A stretch of DNA of 64,000 nucleotides from Phycisphaerales bacterium. GTDB taxonomy: Bacteria; Planctomycetota; Phycisphaerae; Phycisphaerales; SM1A02. Positions 41,725-51,152 of this stretch are shown piece by piece. Numbering within the stretch: position 1 is the first letter of the stretch; each line of letters starts with the position of its first letter. Both the position numbers and the translations under genes were made by a program. The stretch spans positions 310,001 through 374,000 of the forward strand of contig JAQWTL010000007.1 in the NCBI GenBank assembly GCA_029242715.1, read 5' to 3'. The notes beneath the pieces were generated by a model. That model made no database searches, had not been told where the DNA came from, and saw only the letters and a list, made by a program, of their open reading frames with translations.

Positions 41725-42867
41725 ATGAAAACCGAACGACTCATCTTCGCCCTGGTGTTCTGGATCCTGATCGTGATCCCCGCTCCACTCGTCCTGATCG
41801 GTTTGAGCGGTGACACCTCGCTGGAAGCGCGTGTCCTTGTCCCCTACCCGTCACCCACTTGGGCCACGTCCTATCAACAGCAGACCTACCAGGAGGTCTC
41901 CGTGGCGCTTGAAGACCGAATGCCGTTCAGAACGCATCTTGTCGGCTTCCGTTCGAATCTGGCACGCAAAGGGCTGATACCAAATCCATTCGACAAGGTC
42001 GTCATCGGCCAGGGCGACTGGCTCTATGTGGCAACCTCCTTCGATTCCCACTGTCCTGATGATGAGCGATCCTTAATTGCTTCACGCCTCGCAACCATTG
42101 CCAACATGCTTGAGCAGAACGACATTCGCTTCGTCGTTGCCATGGTGCCAAACAAGGCGAGCATCCATGAAGAAGGCCTGCCTGCCTGGATTCGATCAGA
42201 ACACGATTCCGCACAGGACCGTTCAGAAGCCATGCGCATGGAGCTGGCTTCAGAAGGCGACTGGTTCATCGACATCACGCCGGCGATGAGGGCGCGTCAC
42301 GCTGCCTCCCCTGAGGAACATCTCTATTACCCGACTGATACCCACTGGACATGGAATGGTGCAGAAGTCCTCGTCGAGGCTGTTGTCCAGAAACTTCAGC
42401 CCGGTCTGTATGACCCGGATGAGATCTTCCTGAACAGGACGATTTCCGCCAATCTCGATCTGGATCGCCTGTCGGGATCTTCCGTGCAACGGGATCTGCA
42501 CTATTACTCCGCACGTCGCCCTGGAACAACCGACATGGTGCTGGAGGATCCACCCGATTCCATACCGGCAGTAGTCACCAGAAAACATGGTGATGCCGGG
42601 CGATTGATCAGTGGCGACAGCCTCATCATCAGGGATTCGTTCTGGGATCACGCTGGCTCCGTTGGCCATGAGTACTTCGAACACCTGGTCTCAGTACATG
42701 CCAATGATGCCCGTGACCTTCAAGCACTCGCCGATGCCCTGGCCGCCGCTGATACGGTGATCTTCGAAGCTGGAGAACGAAAGTTCTGCGAGGTCATGCT
42801 GGCCACGATCGCTGATGGCGCGTTCCAGGAACTGCTCGGCAAGGCGTTGGAGTCACGGGGCCGCTGA
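41725..42867 (+). CDS. AlgJ-like SGNH/DHHW O-acetyltransferase, copy 1
   Basis: This 380-residue protein has an N-terminal membrane anchor (LIFALVFWILIVIPAPLVLI) and a periplasmic SGNH-like domain. The metal-free catalytic Asp-His pair is in YPTDTHWTWNGAE (Asp205, His207), and SGDSLIIRDSFWDH likely supplies the Ser nucleophile. GDWLYV around residue 97 and RFVVAMVPNKASIHEE are also AlgJ/AlgX-like. It receives acyl groups passed by the MBOAT protein and puts them onto the polysaccharide. The 2-nt gap to the MBOAT gene makes a coupled pair. Confidence 0.88.
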   Translation: MKTERLIFALVFWILIVIPAPLVLIGLSGDTSLEARVLVPYPSPTWATSYQQQTYQEVSVALEDRMPFRTHLVGFRSNLARKGLIPNPFDKVVIGQGDWLYVATSFDSHCPDDERSLIASRLATIANMLEQNDIRFVVAMVPNKASIHEEGLPAWIRSEHDSAQDRSEAMRMELASEGDWFIDITPAMRARHAASPEEHLYYPTDTHWTWNGAEVLVEAVVQKLQPGLYDPDEIFLNRTISANLDLDRLSGSSVQRDLHYYSARRPGTTDMVLEDPPDSIPAVVTRKHGDAGRLISGDSLIIRDSFWDHAGSVGHEYFEHLVSVHANDARDLQALADALAAADTVIFEAGERKFCEVMLATIADGAFQELLGKALESRGR

Positions 42868-42884
42868 TCATCCCCACTGCGACC

Positions 42885-42890
42885 TATACT
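42885..42890 (+). promoter_or_regulatory. Possible -10 element of a leaderless transcript
   Basis: A TATACT hexamer ends 10 nt before the ATG at 42901. If used as a -10, transcription would begin within a few bases of the start codon, giving a leaderless or nearly leaderless mRNA. No -35 match is evident, and the stretch between it and the ATG is C-rich without a ribosome-binding site, which fits the idea but does not prove it. Confidence 0.3.
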
Positions 42891-42900
42891 CCCCCCGACC

Positions 42901-45237
42901 ATGCGGATCTCTGTCGTCATCCCGTCCTACAACCACGCCCGGTACATCGAGGCTGCCATTCAATCGGTCTTCATGCAGGCAGCCGATGGCCTGGAGATCG
43001 AACTGGTCGTTGTTGACGATGGATCTCCCGACGACAGCCTGCCGATCATCCGCCGCTGTCTCAAGAACAGCCCTTTGCAGCGCACGGTATTGATCGAACA
43101 GGAAAATCGCGGCGCCCATGCTGCCATCATGAGAGGCATCGAGCATGCTCGCGGGGATTTCCTTTCCATCCTCAATTCAGATGATGCTTTTCTTCCTGGG
43201 CGTTTTACCAGCGTGGCACCACGACTCTCCGCAGACACCGATTGTCTGGCCTTCACGCTTGTGGAGATGATTGATGAACACGATCAGCCGCTCCAGAACG
43301 ACGCACCGGAGTTCGGCTGGTATCAGGAGGTCCTGGCCAGTGCCGCGGCCTGTCCGACCCGGGGGTTCGCCCTTCTCAGAAACAATCCCGCAGTTACGAG
43401 CGGCAACTTTGTCTTCAGCCGAAGCCTCTATGAACGACTCGGTGGATTCAGTGAACACCAGTTGTCTCATGACTGGGACTTCCTGTTGAGGTCGACGTTC
43501 TATGCCGAACCCGTCTTTGTTCCTGAAGTGCTCATGAGGTATCGAGTGCACCCTCAGAACACGACTGGTCGTGTCCAGCACCTGATGGCCCAGGAAGGCA
43601 GGGATGGGCTTCATCGCTTCCTCTCCCTGGCACGCACAGGTCCATCACCCAATCCGTTGGCGCCGCTCCCGGAAAACTGGCCGCGATACTGGCCATGGTT
43701 CTGCACTGCGATCCGACCCCATTTCAGCGATCGCCCCATCATCGAGAGCATCGACCAGAATGTTCTGCCGCCTCGGAACCCTGACCCCAACATGACATCT
43801 CGAGTCTTCGATGGCGAAGCTCAGGTCCAACGGCCTGGAAGAGCTGGAGGGCTGGATGAACCCCGAATACGAGAGCTCGATCTGATGGCAAGGCCTACAC
43901 CAACAACAGACGGCATGAATCTCGCGGCATCTGCCCCGGCTCATCAACAGAATTCAGCCAACGCTCCCGCGGCAGAGTCCACTTCATCGCTCAAGAAAGT
44001 AATCAAGCGGGTCACTCCGGCACCGGTTCTGCAAGCGGCAAAGAAGGTGATTGGCACTCCGCCACCCGCGATAACCGCTTCTGGACCATCGGTTGATCCT
44101 GCGGCGATCACTGTTGACCCGAAGCGACCTGTCGTACTGCTTGTCACCCATTCCACATCGCGTACCGGTGGTCCGTTGCTCGCACTGGACATCGTCCGTC
44201 GGTTAACTCGTGACCACGATGCGCAATGTGCCGTCATATACGCCAATCCAGGTCCTCTCCTGGATGACTTTGCAGAAGTTTCATGGTTGATTGATGGCCA
44301 GCAACTGAACCCCTGGGGCGCACCCACCTCCTATGGACGAACGATCATGCGGATGCTGGAAAAAGCTCCTGACCGCATGGCGATCTGCAACACGGCACCA
44401 ACCTGGTACTTCGCCCGGTGGATCAGGCGGTTTGGATGGCGGACATTGTCCCTCGTCCATGACTTTGCAACGAATTCACCGAAGGATGACTACCACCTGG
44501 TCGCGGAGAGCCCAGATCTGCTGGTCTATCCTTGTGAGGCAATGCGAAAAGTAGCCTGCGACTGGGCTGATCTTCCACAAGATCATGGTGTCGTTCACCC
44601 CCAGGGACTCATTCGGGAATCTTTCCTGGATGGACTCAACGACAAGGCACGCAAGTCATTCCGGCAGAAACTCGGGCTTGATGATGATGCGATCATCGTC
44701 CTGGGCTGCGGCAGCCTGGAACTCAGGAAGGGCCCGGAACTGTTCCTGTTGTCCGCTCTGGCGGCACTTCGGAATGGTCTGGATCCACGTGTTCACTTCG
44801 TCTGGATCGGCAGCGGCGCTGATACCTATCTTGATCCCACCTTCTGGTGCCCACGTGATGCTGCCAGAGCCGGTATTTCTGACCGATTGCATTTCACAGG
44901 TGAAGTCGACGACACCGAGGAAGCCTTCAGGGCAAGTGATCTCTATCTGTTGACTTCCAGAGAAGATCCTTTCCCATGTGTGGTCCATGAGGCAATGGCC
45001 TGCGGCATGCCGGTGGCCTGTTTCCAGGATTCCGGAGGTACACCTTCAATGCTGGATGCCGGCGGCGGAACTGTCGTCCCGTTTGGGGATGTGAATGCCA
45101 TGGCGGCTACTGTCCATGAATGGACTTCAGATGTTTCGCGGTGCAGAAGCATCGGACAGCAAGCCCGGGAAATCGTCCGGGATCGATACTCCATGGACCG
45201 TTACGTTTGTTGGTTACTTGACCAGGGACTCGCGTAG
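42901..45237 (+). CDS. Bifunctional GT2-GT4 glycosyltransferase
   Basis: This is a 778-residue fusion. The N-terminal GT-A domain (about 1-230) begins RISVVIPSYNHARYIEAAIQ, with VVDDGSPDDSLPIIRR and the metal motif FLSILNSDDAFLPGRF. A linker of about 150 residues follows, partly Ala/Pro/Ser-rich. The C-terminal GT-B domain (about 400-778) shows VTHSTSRTGGPLLALDIVRR, VHPQGLIRESFLDGL, LGCGSLELRKGPELFLLSAL and the GT4 donor motif EDPFPCVVHEAMACGMPVAC. The enzyme probably adds two sugars in sequence. No ribosome-binding site is visible before the ATG. The gene ends 24 nt inside the convergent WbsX-GT4 gene. Confidence 0.9.
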   Translation: MRISVVIPSYNHARYIEAAIQSVFMQAADGLEIELVVVDDGSPDDSLPIIRRCLKNSPLQRTVLIEQENRGAHAAIMRGIEHARGDFLSILNSDDAFLPGRFTSVAPRLSADTDCLAFTLVEMIDEHDQPLQNDAPEFGWYQEVLASAAACPTRGFALLRNNPAVTSGNFVFSRSLYERLGGFSEHQLSHDWDFLLRSTFYAEPVFVPEVLMRYRVHPQNTTGRVQHLMAQEGRDGLHRFLSLARTGPSPNPLAPLPENWPRYWPWFCTAIRPHFSDRPIIESIDQNVLPPRNPDPNMTSRVFDGEAQVQRPGRAGGLDEPRIRELDLMARPTPTTDGMNLAASAPAHQQNSANAPAAESTSSLKKVIKRVTPAPVLQAAKKVIGTPPPAITASGPSVDPAAITVDPKRPVVLLVTHSTSRTGGPLLALDIVRRLTRDHDAQCAVIYANPGPLLDDFAEVSWLIDGQQLNPWGAPTSYGRTIMRMLEKAPDRMAICNTAPTWYFARWIRRFGWRTLSLVHDFATNSPKDDYHLVAESPDLLVYPCEAMRKVACDWADLPQDHGVVHPQGLIRESFLDGLNDKARKSFRQKLGLDDDAIIVLGCGSLELRKGPELFLLSALAALRNGLDPRVHFVWIGSGADTYLDPTFWCPRDAARAGISDRLHFTGEVDDTEEAFRASDLYLLTSREDPFPCVVHEAMACGMPVACFQDSGGTPSMLDAGGGTVVPFGDVNAMAATVHEWTSDVSRCRSIGQQAREIVRDRYSMDRYVCWLLDQGLA

Positions 45238-47718
45238 ATCCACGCCGCACGTCGTCGCAACGACATTCAGAATCCCATCAAAGTGATGTCGCGAACTACA
45301 GGTTGCCTCTGCACGCGCCCTGGCGGCATCGCCCATGGATTTTCGTCCTGAATTGTCTCTGACAAGATTCACGATCGCATCCGCCATGGCTGCAGTGTCA
45401 GGGAACGGAACAACAACACCGGTCCCATCCACGAGCGCTTCAGGCGCTCCGCCCACACCATCGAATGCGATGACCGGCAATCCTGCTGCCATGGCCTGCA
45501 CACAGACGATTGGGTATGGATCTTCTCTGGAAGAGAGGACGTACAGATCCGAAGCCTCGAAGTATGGATGAATGTCTGATTTGGAAGGGACAAGGTGCAT
45601 CCGGTCTTTACATGGAAGGATTGCAATATCGTGAGCAACCCACCGAGTGTCATCCGCACTCCCGTCGCCGATCCAGACAAAGTGCACGGATTCGGTTCCT
45701 GGCTGTGAGAGCACCTTGGCTCCCGTCTGAACGAAGAGATCAACACCCTTGCGTGGATGGATCTGGCCGCAGCCCAGAACGATCAGGGCATCCTGGGGTA
45801 ATGACAGTTCTTTTCGAATCCTGCTTCTCAGTCGATCATGATCCGACTGCACATGGCCATTGCCAAGCCATCCGGGATGAACGATGGCACATCGAGACTC
45901 ATCAAGCCCGAATCGGTTCACAAAGGCCTGTTGGCTGAAGCGTGAGACAAAGACCATGCGTCGAACAGATGAACCAATATCTATGACCAGATCTTCCCAT
46001 CCATTGCATTCAACGGTCGTCGGCAGTTCGTTGATGAGATGAACAACTGGAATATCCATTGACCGGAATACGCGAGCCGCTCCTGCACATGCGATTGTGC
46101 TGCAGATCGCCACTTCTGGCCTGACTGGTGCTGCCTCGATGGCTGATGCGATCGCATCATCCGGCGAGATGCCGGCCTCAAGCATCGGCATGATGTTGCA
46201 CGTGTTGACCAGCTTCTGATAATTCGGCTCCAGGACACCATCTCCAAGAAGCAGAAGGCTCGGGTTGATCTGACTGGACTCCCTGGCCATGCGAAGCATC
46301 TCAAGCAGGAGCATCTGAGAGCCTGCGAGATGAGAATCATGCCCAACGAACATGACAGCGTGTCGTCCTGACGACTTGCTCCCGGATACGTTTCGCCAGA
46401 GAGGCTCCATGGCCGCTTTTCCGGGTCCTCGATTTGGCAGGAGTTTACGCAGTATCGCGGCCAGTGCTGCAGAGCCATGTTTTTTCAGCTTGCTGATCTT
46501 TCCGGGGCGTCGCATGAAGTTGCCTGAGCGGACCATGAGTGTCTGGAATCGCTGCCGACTCCGTGCTCGCCTTCGGTTCTTCAACAGTCGCGTGACATCT
46601 TCGGCAGTCGGGTCGGCTTCGATCGCAACGGCAGCCTGTATCGTGCCGACATGTCCGGCTTGGCCGCCGATGGATTCCACTGCTTCACGTGTTGCTTCAA
46701 GCCATTGATGCCCGTTGTCTTCATCAGGTTCCAGGTAGGTTCCCTCTGCCCATTCATTCCAGGCATTGATGAATACAACATCATCAGGACCACCATGTTT
46801 CTTGGCATCCTGAAGCATGGCTTCGAGCCATTCCCGATACCGTTGTGGAGTTGCGCCGTGATAAACCGTTGCGGATTTTCCGCGACGAGCCGTATTGTCC
46901 CAACCAAGCATGACACCTCGATGCAACGGATAATGCGGTCGATGTCGACTGCTGGCCAGCTTTGCCAGTGCGTCATACTCGTAGATCCCCCCCTTGAACT
47001 CGGGATCCAGGCCATCCATCTTGTGCTGAATGTCCGGAACAGCCATGCCATGAGGAGGGAACTCGACAGCGGCATCAAAGCCCATCTGCAAAGGGTTGTC
47101 ATCGCCGTGCTGAACCATCACGAGATGCAGGTCGCCCAGGCCCGCCTTGAGCACCTCATCCCGCCAGGTATCAGTGGCACGACGGCAATCGAAAAGGCGT
47201 GATGGTCGATACACCATGAGAAGCCGCTTGCCGCCGACCGTGATGTAACGGTCATCAGCAAGAGTTGGCATGAGATCAAGTATGAAACGCTGATCGATCT
47301 CGGGCGAATGCTGTTGCCCGATGAGAATCTCGTCTTCCAGCCCATCCCATCTCCTGGTCCAGTTTTCATTGGCCCAACAGACACAGAATGGAAGTGATGG
47401 ATTTCTGGTTTTGAGAACGGTGTCGAGCGGTCGCTCAAGAAGTCGCGTTCCAGCAAACCAGTAGTGGTAATAGCAGAAGCCATGAACGCCGAAGCTGGCG
47501 GCGAGATCTGCCTGCTCCTGCTGTACTTCTGGAATTCGAAGGTCGTAATAGCCCAGATCCGCAGGGCGACGCGGCTGACGATGCCCCTTGTACAGCGGCG
47601 TCCCTCGTGTGACATTGCGCCACTCGGTGAAACCAGGACCCCACCATGCATCGTTCTCCGGAATCGGGTGGAACTGCGGAAGATAGAACGCTATGAGCCT
47701 TGGACAGACTTCGGTCAT
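45214..47718 (-). CDS. WbsX-like plus GT4 fusion protein
   Basis: The 834-residue product opens with a WbsX/GH99-like domain (about 1-340): LIAFYLPQFHPIPENDAWWG, FTEWRNVTRGTPLYKGHRQP, HGFCYYHYWFAGTRLLERP and FCVCWANENWTRRWDG, plus FINAWNEWAEGTYLEPD. The C-terminal half (about 450-834) is a GT-B glycosyltransferase with MFVGHDSHLAGSQMLLLEM, LGCGQIHPRKGVDLFVQTG and the GT4 donor motif EDPYPIVCVQAMAAGLPVIA. WbsX proteins occur in many O-antigen loci with uncertain activity. It starts within the stop of the upstream methyltransferase gene (ATGA), as the last gene of the rmlACD operon. Confidence 0.9.
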   Translation of the reverse strand: MTEVCPRLIAFYLPQFHPIPENDAWWGPGFTEWRNVTRGTPLYKGHRQPRRPADLGYYDLRIPEVQQEQADLAASFGVHGFCYYHYWFAGTRLLERPLDTVLKTRNPSLPFCVCWANENWTRRWDGLEDEILIGQQHSPEIDQRFILDLMPTLADDRYITVGGKRLLMVYRPSRLFDCRRATDTWRDEVLKAGLGDLHLVMVQHGDDNPLQMGFDAAVEFPPHGMAVPDIQHKMDGLDPEFKGGIYEYDALAKLASSRHRPHYPLHRGVMLGWDNTARRGKSATVYHGATPQRYREWLEAMLQDAKKHGGPDDVVFINAWNEWAEGTYLEPDEDNGHQWLEATREAVESIGGQAGHVGTIQAAVAIEADPTAEDVTRLLKNRRRARSRQRFQTLMVRSGNFMRRPGKISKLKKHGSAALAAILRKLLPNRGPGKAAMEPLWRNVSGSKSSGRHAVMFVGHDSHLAGSQMLLLEMLRMARESSQINPSLLLLGDGVLEPNYQKLVNTCNIMPMLEAGISPDDAIASAIEAAPVRPEVAICSTIACAGAARVFRSMDIPVVHLINELPTTVECNGWEDLVIDIGSSVRRMVFVSRFSQQAFVNRFGLDESRCAIVHPGWLGNGHVQSDHDRLRSRIRKELSLPQDALIVLGCGQIHPRKGVDLFVQTGAKVLSQPGTESVHFVWIGDGSADDTRWVAHDIAILPCKDRMHLVPSKSDIHPYFEASDLYVLSSREDPYPIVCVQAMAAGLPVIAFDGVGGAPEALVDGTGVVVPFPDTAAMADAIVNLVRDNSGRKSMGDAARARAEATCSSRHHFDGILNVVATTCGVDLRESLVK

Positions 47719-48704
47719 GCTCTGTCCTCGGGAGTCTTCTTCACAAGCCCCAGTCTGGAAGCGATGCGAACCACCATGGATCGGCGCACTGCAGCCAGCT
47801 CGCTGTTCGCTGCAGTCAGCGCGGCCTCGTATTCAGAACGAATTGATTCGTTGGTTTTCTTCAGTTCATGCACGGAACGTACCACCAGAGAAGTGTCATG
47901 CCGAAGACGCATGACATTCTCAATAGCGTAGTCCGGATCGTCCAACAGGCTCCAATTGACCTTCGGAAGTACGCCATCCGTGGCTATCGCCACCAGATAC
48001 AGGGCTGTTTTTCCGAATTGGCCCAGATCCTCGATCGACATCTCCTCGGAATGAAGGCGGTACACCCCTGGAGGCGTCATGTTGCTCGTCTCGTCCAGAG
48101 GGTTCATGACTGAACCCGATAGACATTGCTGTGCGCCGTAAATGGCATGAGCAAAGCTCTTGTCGATGAGATTGGCGAACTCACTTCGTTTGAGTTCCTT
48201 TACATGGAACGGATTGTCGCCTTCATCATCATGGCCATAGTTGTCCGGATCTGGAGTCGAGATCAGCAGCAATCCACCAGGCCGCAGTACACGACGAATT
48301 TCCGTCATGAACGCTCCGTGATCTGCAATATGCTCGATGGTCTCGAAGCTGACCAGAACATCAATCGAGTCGTCTTCAAGCGGTATGGCAAGACAGGAAC
48401 CGGTTTCAAATCGAATCCCGGGACCCTTGTGCACAAGCCGGGCACGTTCGATGGTCTTCTGATCAATATCCACTCCGACGACAGAACGCGCTACGCTCGC
48501 AAGAAGTTCCGTTCCATATCCTTCACCACAAGCGATATCGAGAACATCACGATCCGCAGCAAACTGGCGAGCCAGCAGATAGCGGTGCACGTGCTCGACC
48601 TCGATCTGCCCGCCAACACCGGGTATGAATCGTTCGCCAGTGAACTCCGGAGATGTTTCAGAGGACTCTGGTTGACGATAGGAAATGTGATTGGAACCAC
48701 TCAT
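47715..48704 (-). CDS. SAM-dependent methyltransferase with C-terminal coiled coil
   Basis: This is a 329-residue protein with a complete class I methyltransferase core: DVLDIACGEGYGTELLASVA (motif I), VVGVDIDQKTIERAR, DVLVSFETIEHIADHGAFM and LRPGGLLLISTPDP. The last 70 residues (HELKKTNESIRSEYEAAL... ANSELAAVRRS) form a likely coiled coil, as in enzymes that cap or measure glycan chains. It starts at ATGA with rmlD and runs into the WbsX-GT4 gene by the same device. A role in glycan methylation is inferred from context. Confidence 0.87.
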   Translation of the reverse strand: MSGSNHISYRQPESSETSPEFTGERFIPGVGGQIEVEHVHRYLLARQFAADRDVLDIACGEGYGTELLASVARSVVGVDIDQKTIERARLVHKGPGIRFETGSCLAIPLEDDSIDVLVSFETIEHIADHGAFMTEIRRVLRPGGLLLISTPDPDNYGHDDEGDNPFHVKELKRSEFANLIDKSFAHAIYGAQQCLSGSVMNPLDETSNMTPPGVYRLHSEEMSIEDLGQFGKTALYLVAIATDGVLPKVNWSLLDDPDYAIENVMRLRHDTSLVVRSVHELKKTNESIRSEYEAALTAANSELAAVRRSMVVRIASRLGLVKKTPEDRA

Positions 48705-49588
48705 CCGCCATGATCCCCCGCGGCGGCTGTGGCCAGTTCATCGATGACGATTCTGACTTCCTCCTGCCAATGACGCGGAGTACGTCCAATCATCGCCTCG
48801 GTCCGGGACATGTCCAGAACGCTGTAGGAAGGTCGCTTTGCGGGAGCAGGCCAATCCTTCCCGGGAATCGGATCGATCGTGACATCACGATCAAGCAACC
48901 CCTTCTCGCGGGCCGCGTCATGTATGCCAACTGCAAACTCGTGCCAGGTTGCTTCACCGCCGTCAGTCCAGTGGTAGGTGCCGGAGGCTTTCTCTTGAAG
49001 AAGGTCCCACAATGCCCTTGCCAAACTGCCCGCAGATGTCGGCGTGCCACGCTGGTCTGCAACGACGCTCAGCTGATCCCGCTTGGACATCAGATCAAGC
49101 ATCGTGCGAAGGAAATTCTTCCCGTGAGCCGAGTACAGCCATGCTGTACGAACCACCATCGCTGATTCACCCAGGGTCTTCAGCACCACCTGCTCGCCAG
49201 CGAGTTTGGTACGGCCATAGGCACACAGTGGGTTGGTTGGATCATCCACCTTGTATGGAGTGTCCGAGTTGCCATCGAATACGAAATCCGTTGACACATG
49301 AACCAATCTGGCGCCAAACTCCCCGCAGGCTTGCGCAAGATGAGAAGCGCCATTGTCATTCACGGCTGCAGCAGAAGACTCGTTTGATTCCGCACCGTCT
49401 ACGTCCGTCCAGGCTGCCGCGTTGAAAACGACATCAGGCCGGATTGCGCTGACTTGATCCATGACCTGCTGGCGCACCGTGATATCCAGCGTCTCGATGT
49501 CGAGCGCATGGAGTTCAGCAAGACCTGGGGCATGCCTTACCAGTTCCATGGCAAGCTGCCCCCCCGCACCGGTAATCAGGCATTTCAC
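48701..49588 (-). CDS. rmlD: dTDP-4-dehydrorhamnose reductase
   Basis: RmlD reduces dTDP-4-keto-L-rhamnose to dTDP-L-rhamnose with NADPH. The 295-residue SDR protein has LITGAGGQLAMELVRH, FNAAAWTDVDGAE, HVSTDFVFDGNSDTPY and the catalytic YGRTKLAGEQ. VVRTAWLYSAHGKNFLRTML and VVADQRGTPTSAGSLA are conserved in RmlD. It is coupled on both sides by 4-nt overlaps within rmlA-rmlC-rmlD. Confidence 0.95.
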   Translation of the reverse strand: MKCLITGAGGQLAMELVRHAPGLAELHALDIETLDITVRQQVMDQVSAIRPDVVFNAAAWTDVDGAESNESSAAAVNDNGASHLAQACGEFGARLVHVSTDFVFDGNSDTPYKVDDPTNPLCAYGRTKLAGEQVVLKTLGESAMVVRTAWLYSAHGKNFLRTMLDLMSKRDQLSVVADQRGTPTSAGSLARALWDLLQEKASGTYHWTDGGEATWHEFAVGIHDAAREKGLLDRDVTIDPIPGKDWPAPAKRPSYSVLDMSRTEAMIGRTPRHWQEEVRIVIDELATAAAGDHGG

Positions 49589-50133
49589 GGGAAGACATCC
49601 GCCTTCAGCAATACCTGACCCTCGCGATCCTTCTCGGTGATCAATGGCTCGAAACCAGCCGGGATTGGCCAGTCGATACCAAGGGCCGGATCATTCCAGA
49701 GCAACGTACGTTCATGTTCCTTCGCGTAGAAGTCTGTGCACTTGTACTCAAAGGCAGCTACTTCACTGAGAACCAGGAAGCCATGGGCAATTCCAGGTGG
49801 GACCCAGAGGGATCGCTTGTTCTCACAGGAGAGATTCACGCCGACCCATTTGCCGAACGTGGCTGATGATCGCCGGATGTCGACGCAGACATCGTAGATC
49901 TCGCCCTGAACAACACGCATCAACTTTCCCTGGGTCTGCTCGACCTGGTAATGCAGGCCCCTGAGCGTTCCCTTCTTCGAGAAACTGAAGTTGTCCTGGA
50001 CAAACGAAGCATCGATACCCTGCTCCGCAAACCTTTGGGAGTTCCAAGTCTCTATGAAGTAACCCCGATGGTCACCGAAGACCTGCGGCTCGATGATCCG
50101 CACGTCAGGAATGGCTGTCGGAATCACCTTCAT
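49585..50133 (-). CDS. rmlC: dTDP-4-dehydrorhamnose 3,5-epimerase
   Basis: This 182-residue cupin enzyme epimerises C3 and C5 of dTDP-4-keto-6-deoxyglucose. Landmarks are [38 protein letters not shown] (catalytic His61), [34 protein letters not shown] and the C-terminal [22 protein letters not shown] at 50133 is the start, overlapping the rmlA stop as ATGA. Length matches the family. Confidence 0.96.
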   Translation of the reverse strand: MKVIPTAIPDVRIIEPQVFGDHRGYFIETWNSQRFAEQGIDASFVQDNFSFSKKGTLRGLHYQVEQTQGKLMRVVQGEIYDVCVDIRRSSATFGKWVGVNLSCENKRSLWVPPGIAHGFLVLSEVAAFEYKCTDFYAKEHERTLLWNDPALGIDWPIPAGFEPLITEKDREGQVLLKADVFP

Positions 50134-51020
50134 GCCGTCGTTACCGGCTCCCTGAGTAGATCGAGCAGGTATTCCCCGTACTCGTTCTTTGACAGCGGTC
50201 GCGCCAGTTTCTCCAGTTGTTCGTCTGCTATCCATCCGGCTCTCCAAGCGATTTCCTCGGGACAAGCAATCTTGAGTCCCTGCCTGGTTTCAATTGTCTC
50301 AACAAACTGTGATGCCTGCAGAAGGCTCTGGTGAGTCCCCGTATCGAGCCATGCATCGCCTCGACCCAGCATCTCCACGTGAAGACGGTCCTGCTGAAGG
50401 TAGACATCGTTGACCGAGGTGATCTCGAGCTCCCCACGAGCGGAAGGCTTGACTCCCTTGGCAATCTCAACGACATCGGTGTCATAAAAATAAAGCCCTG
50501 TCACAGCGAAGTTTGATCGCGGTTCCTTTGGCTTCTCCTCAAGGCTGATCGCCTTGTTGCCTTCACCCAATTCAACGATACCGAAGGCCTCGGGATTGCT
50601 CACCCTGTATGCGAATACGGTTGCACCATCTTCCTGGGAATCAGCACGCTCCAACCTGGTCACCAGATCATGGCCGAAGTAGATGTTGTCCCCCAGAACC
50701 AGTGAACTTGGATGGCCCCCAATAAAGTCCTCGCCGATCAGGAAGGCCTGGGCCAGCCCCTCTGGGCGTGGCTGTTCGGCATATGTGAACTCGACACCCC
50801 AATCTGAACCGGTCCCCAACAGCCGCTTGAAGGCAGGCAAGTCGTTGGGGGTGCTGATGATCAGGATTTCCCGGATACCGGCCAGCATGAGGACCGAGAG
50901 CGGGTAGTAGATCATTGGCTTGTCATAGATCGGCATCAATTGCTTGCTCACAGCCCTGGTGACCGGATACAGCCGCGTTCCAGAACCGCCTGCGAGGATG
51001 ATGCCCTTGCGTGGTGTCAT
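50130..51020 (-). CDS. rmlA: Glucose-1-phosphate thymidylyltransferase
   Basis: RmlA activates glucose 1-phosphate to dTDP-glucose, the first step to dTDP-rhamnose. The 296-residue protein has the nucleotide-binding [16 protein letters not shown] and [49 protein letters not shown] and [18 protein letters not shown] are typical. It is the first gene of the minus-strand operon rmlA-rmlC-rmlD-methyltransferase-WbsX/GT4, all linked by 4-nt overlaps. Divergent MBOAT copy 2 begins 132 nt away, so promoters for both directions lie in that gap. Confidence 0.96.
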   Translation of the reverse strand: MTPRKGIILAGGSGTRLYPVTRAVSKQLMPIYDKPMIYYPLSVLMLAGIREILIISTPNDLPAFKRLLGTGSDWGVEFTYAEQPRPEGLAQAFLIGEDFIGGHPSSLVLGDNIYFGHDLVTRLERADSQEDGATVFAYRVSNPEAFGIVELGEGNKAISLEEKPKEPRSNFAVTGLYFYDTDVVEIAKGVKPSARGELEITSVNDVYLQQDRLHVEMLGRGDAWLDTGTHQSLLQASQFVETIETRQGLKIACPEEIAWRAGWIADEQLEKLARPLSKNEYGEYLLDLLREPVTTA

Positions 51021-51152
51021 GTGAAGGTTCCCGTGGGTAAGTGATCGGCCATTGTAGGGCTTCAGGGCTATGAAAGCGACGACTTGATGACGTGCCCGGG
51101 GCAAGGCCCGGTATCATGCCGCCTACCGCCTGCAGCAACGTCACATACCCCC

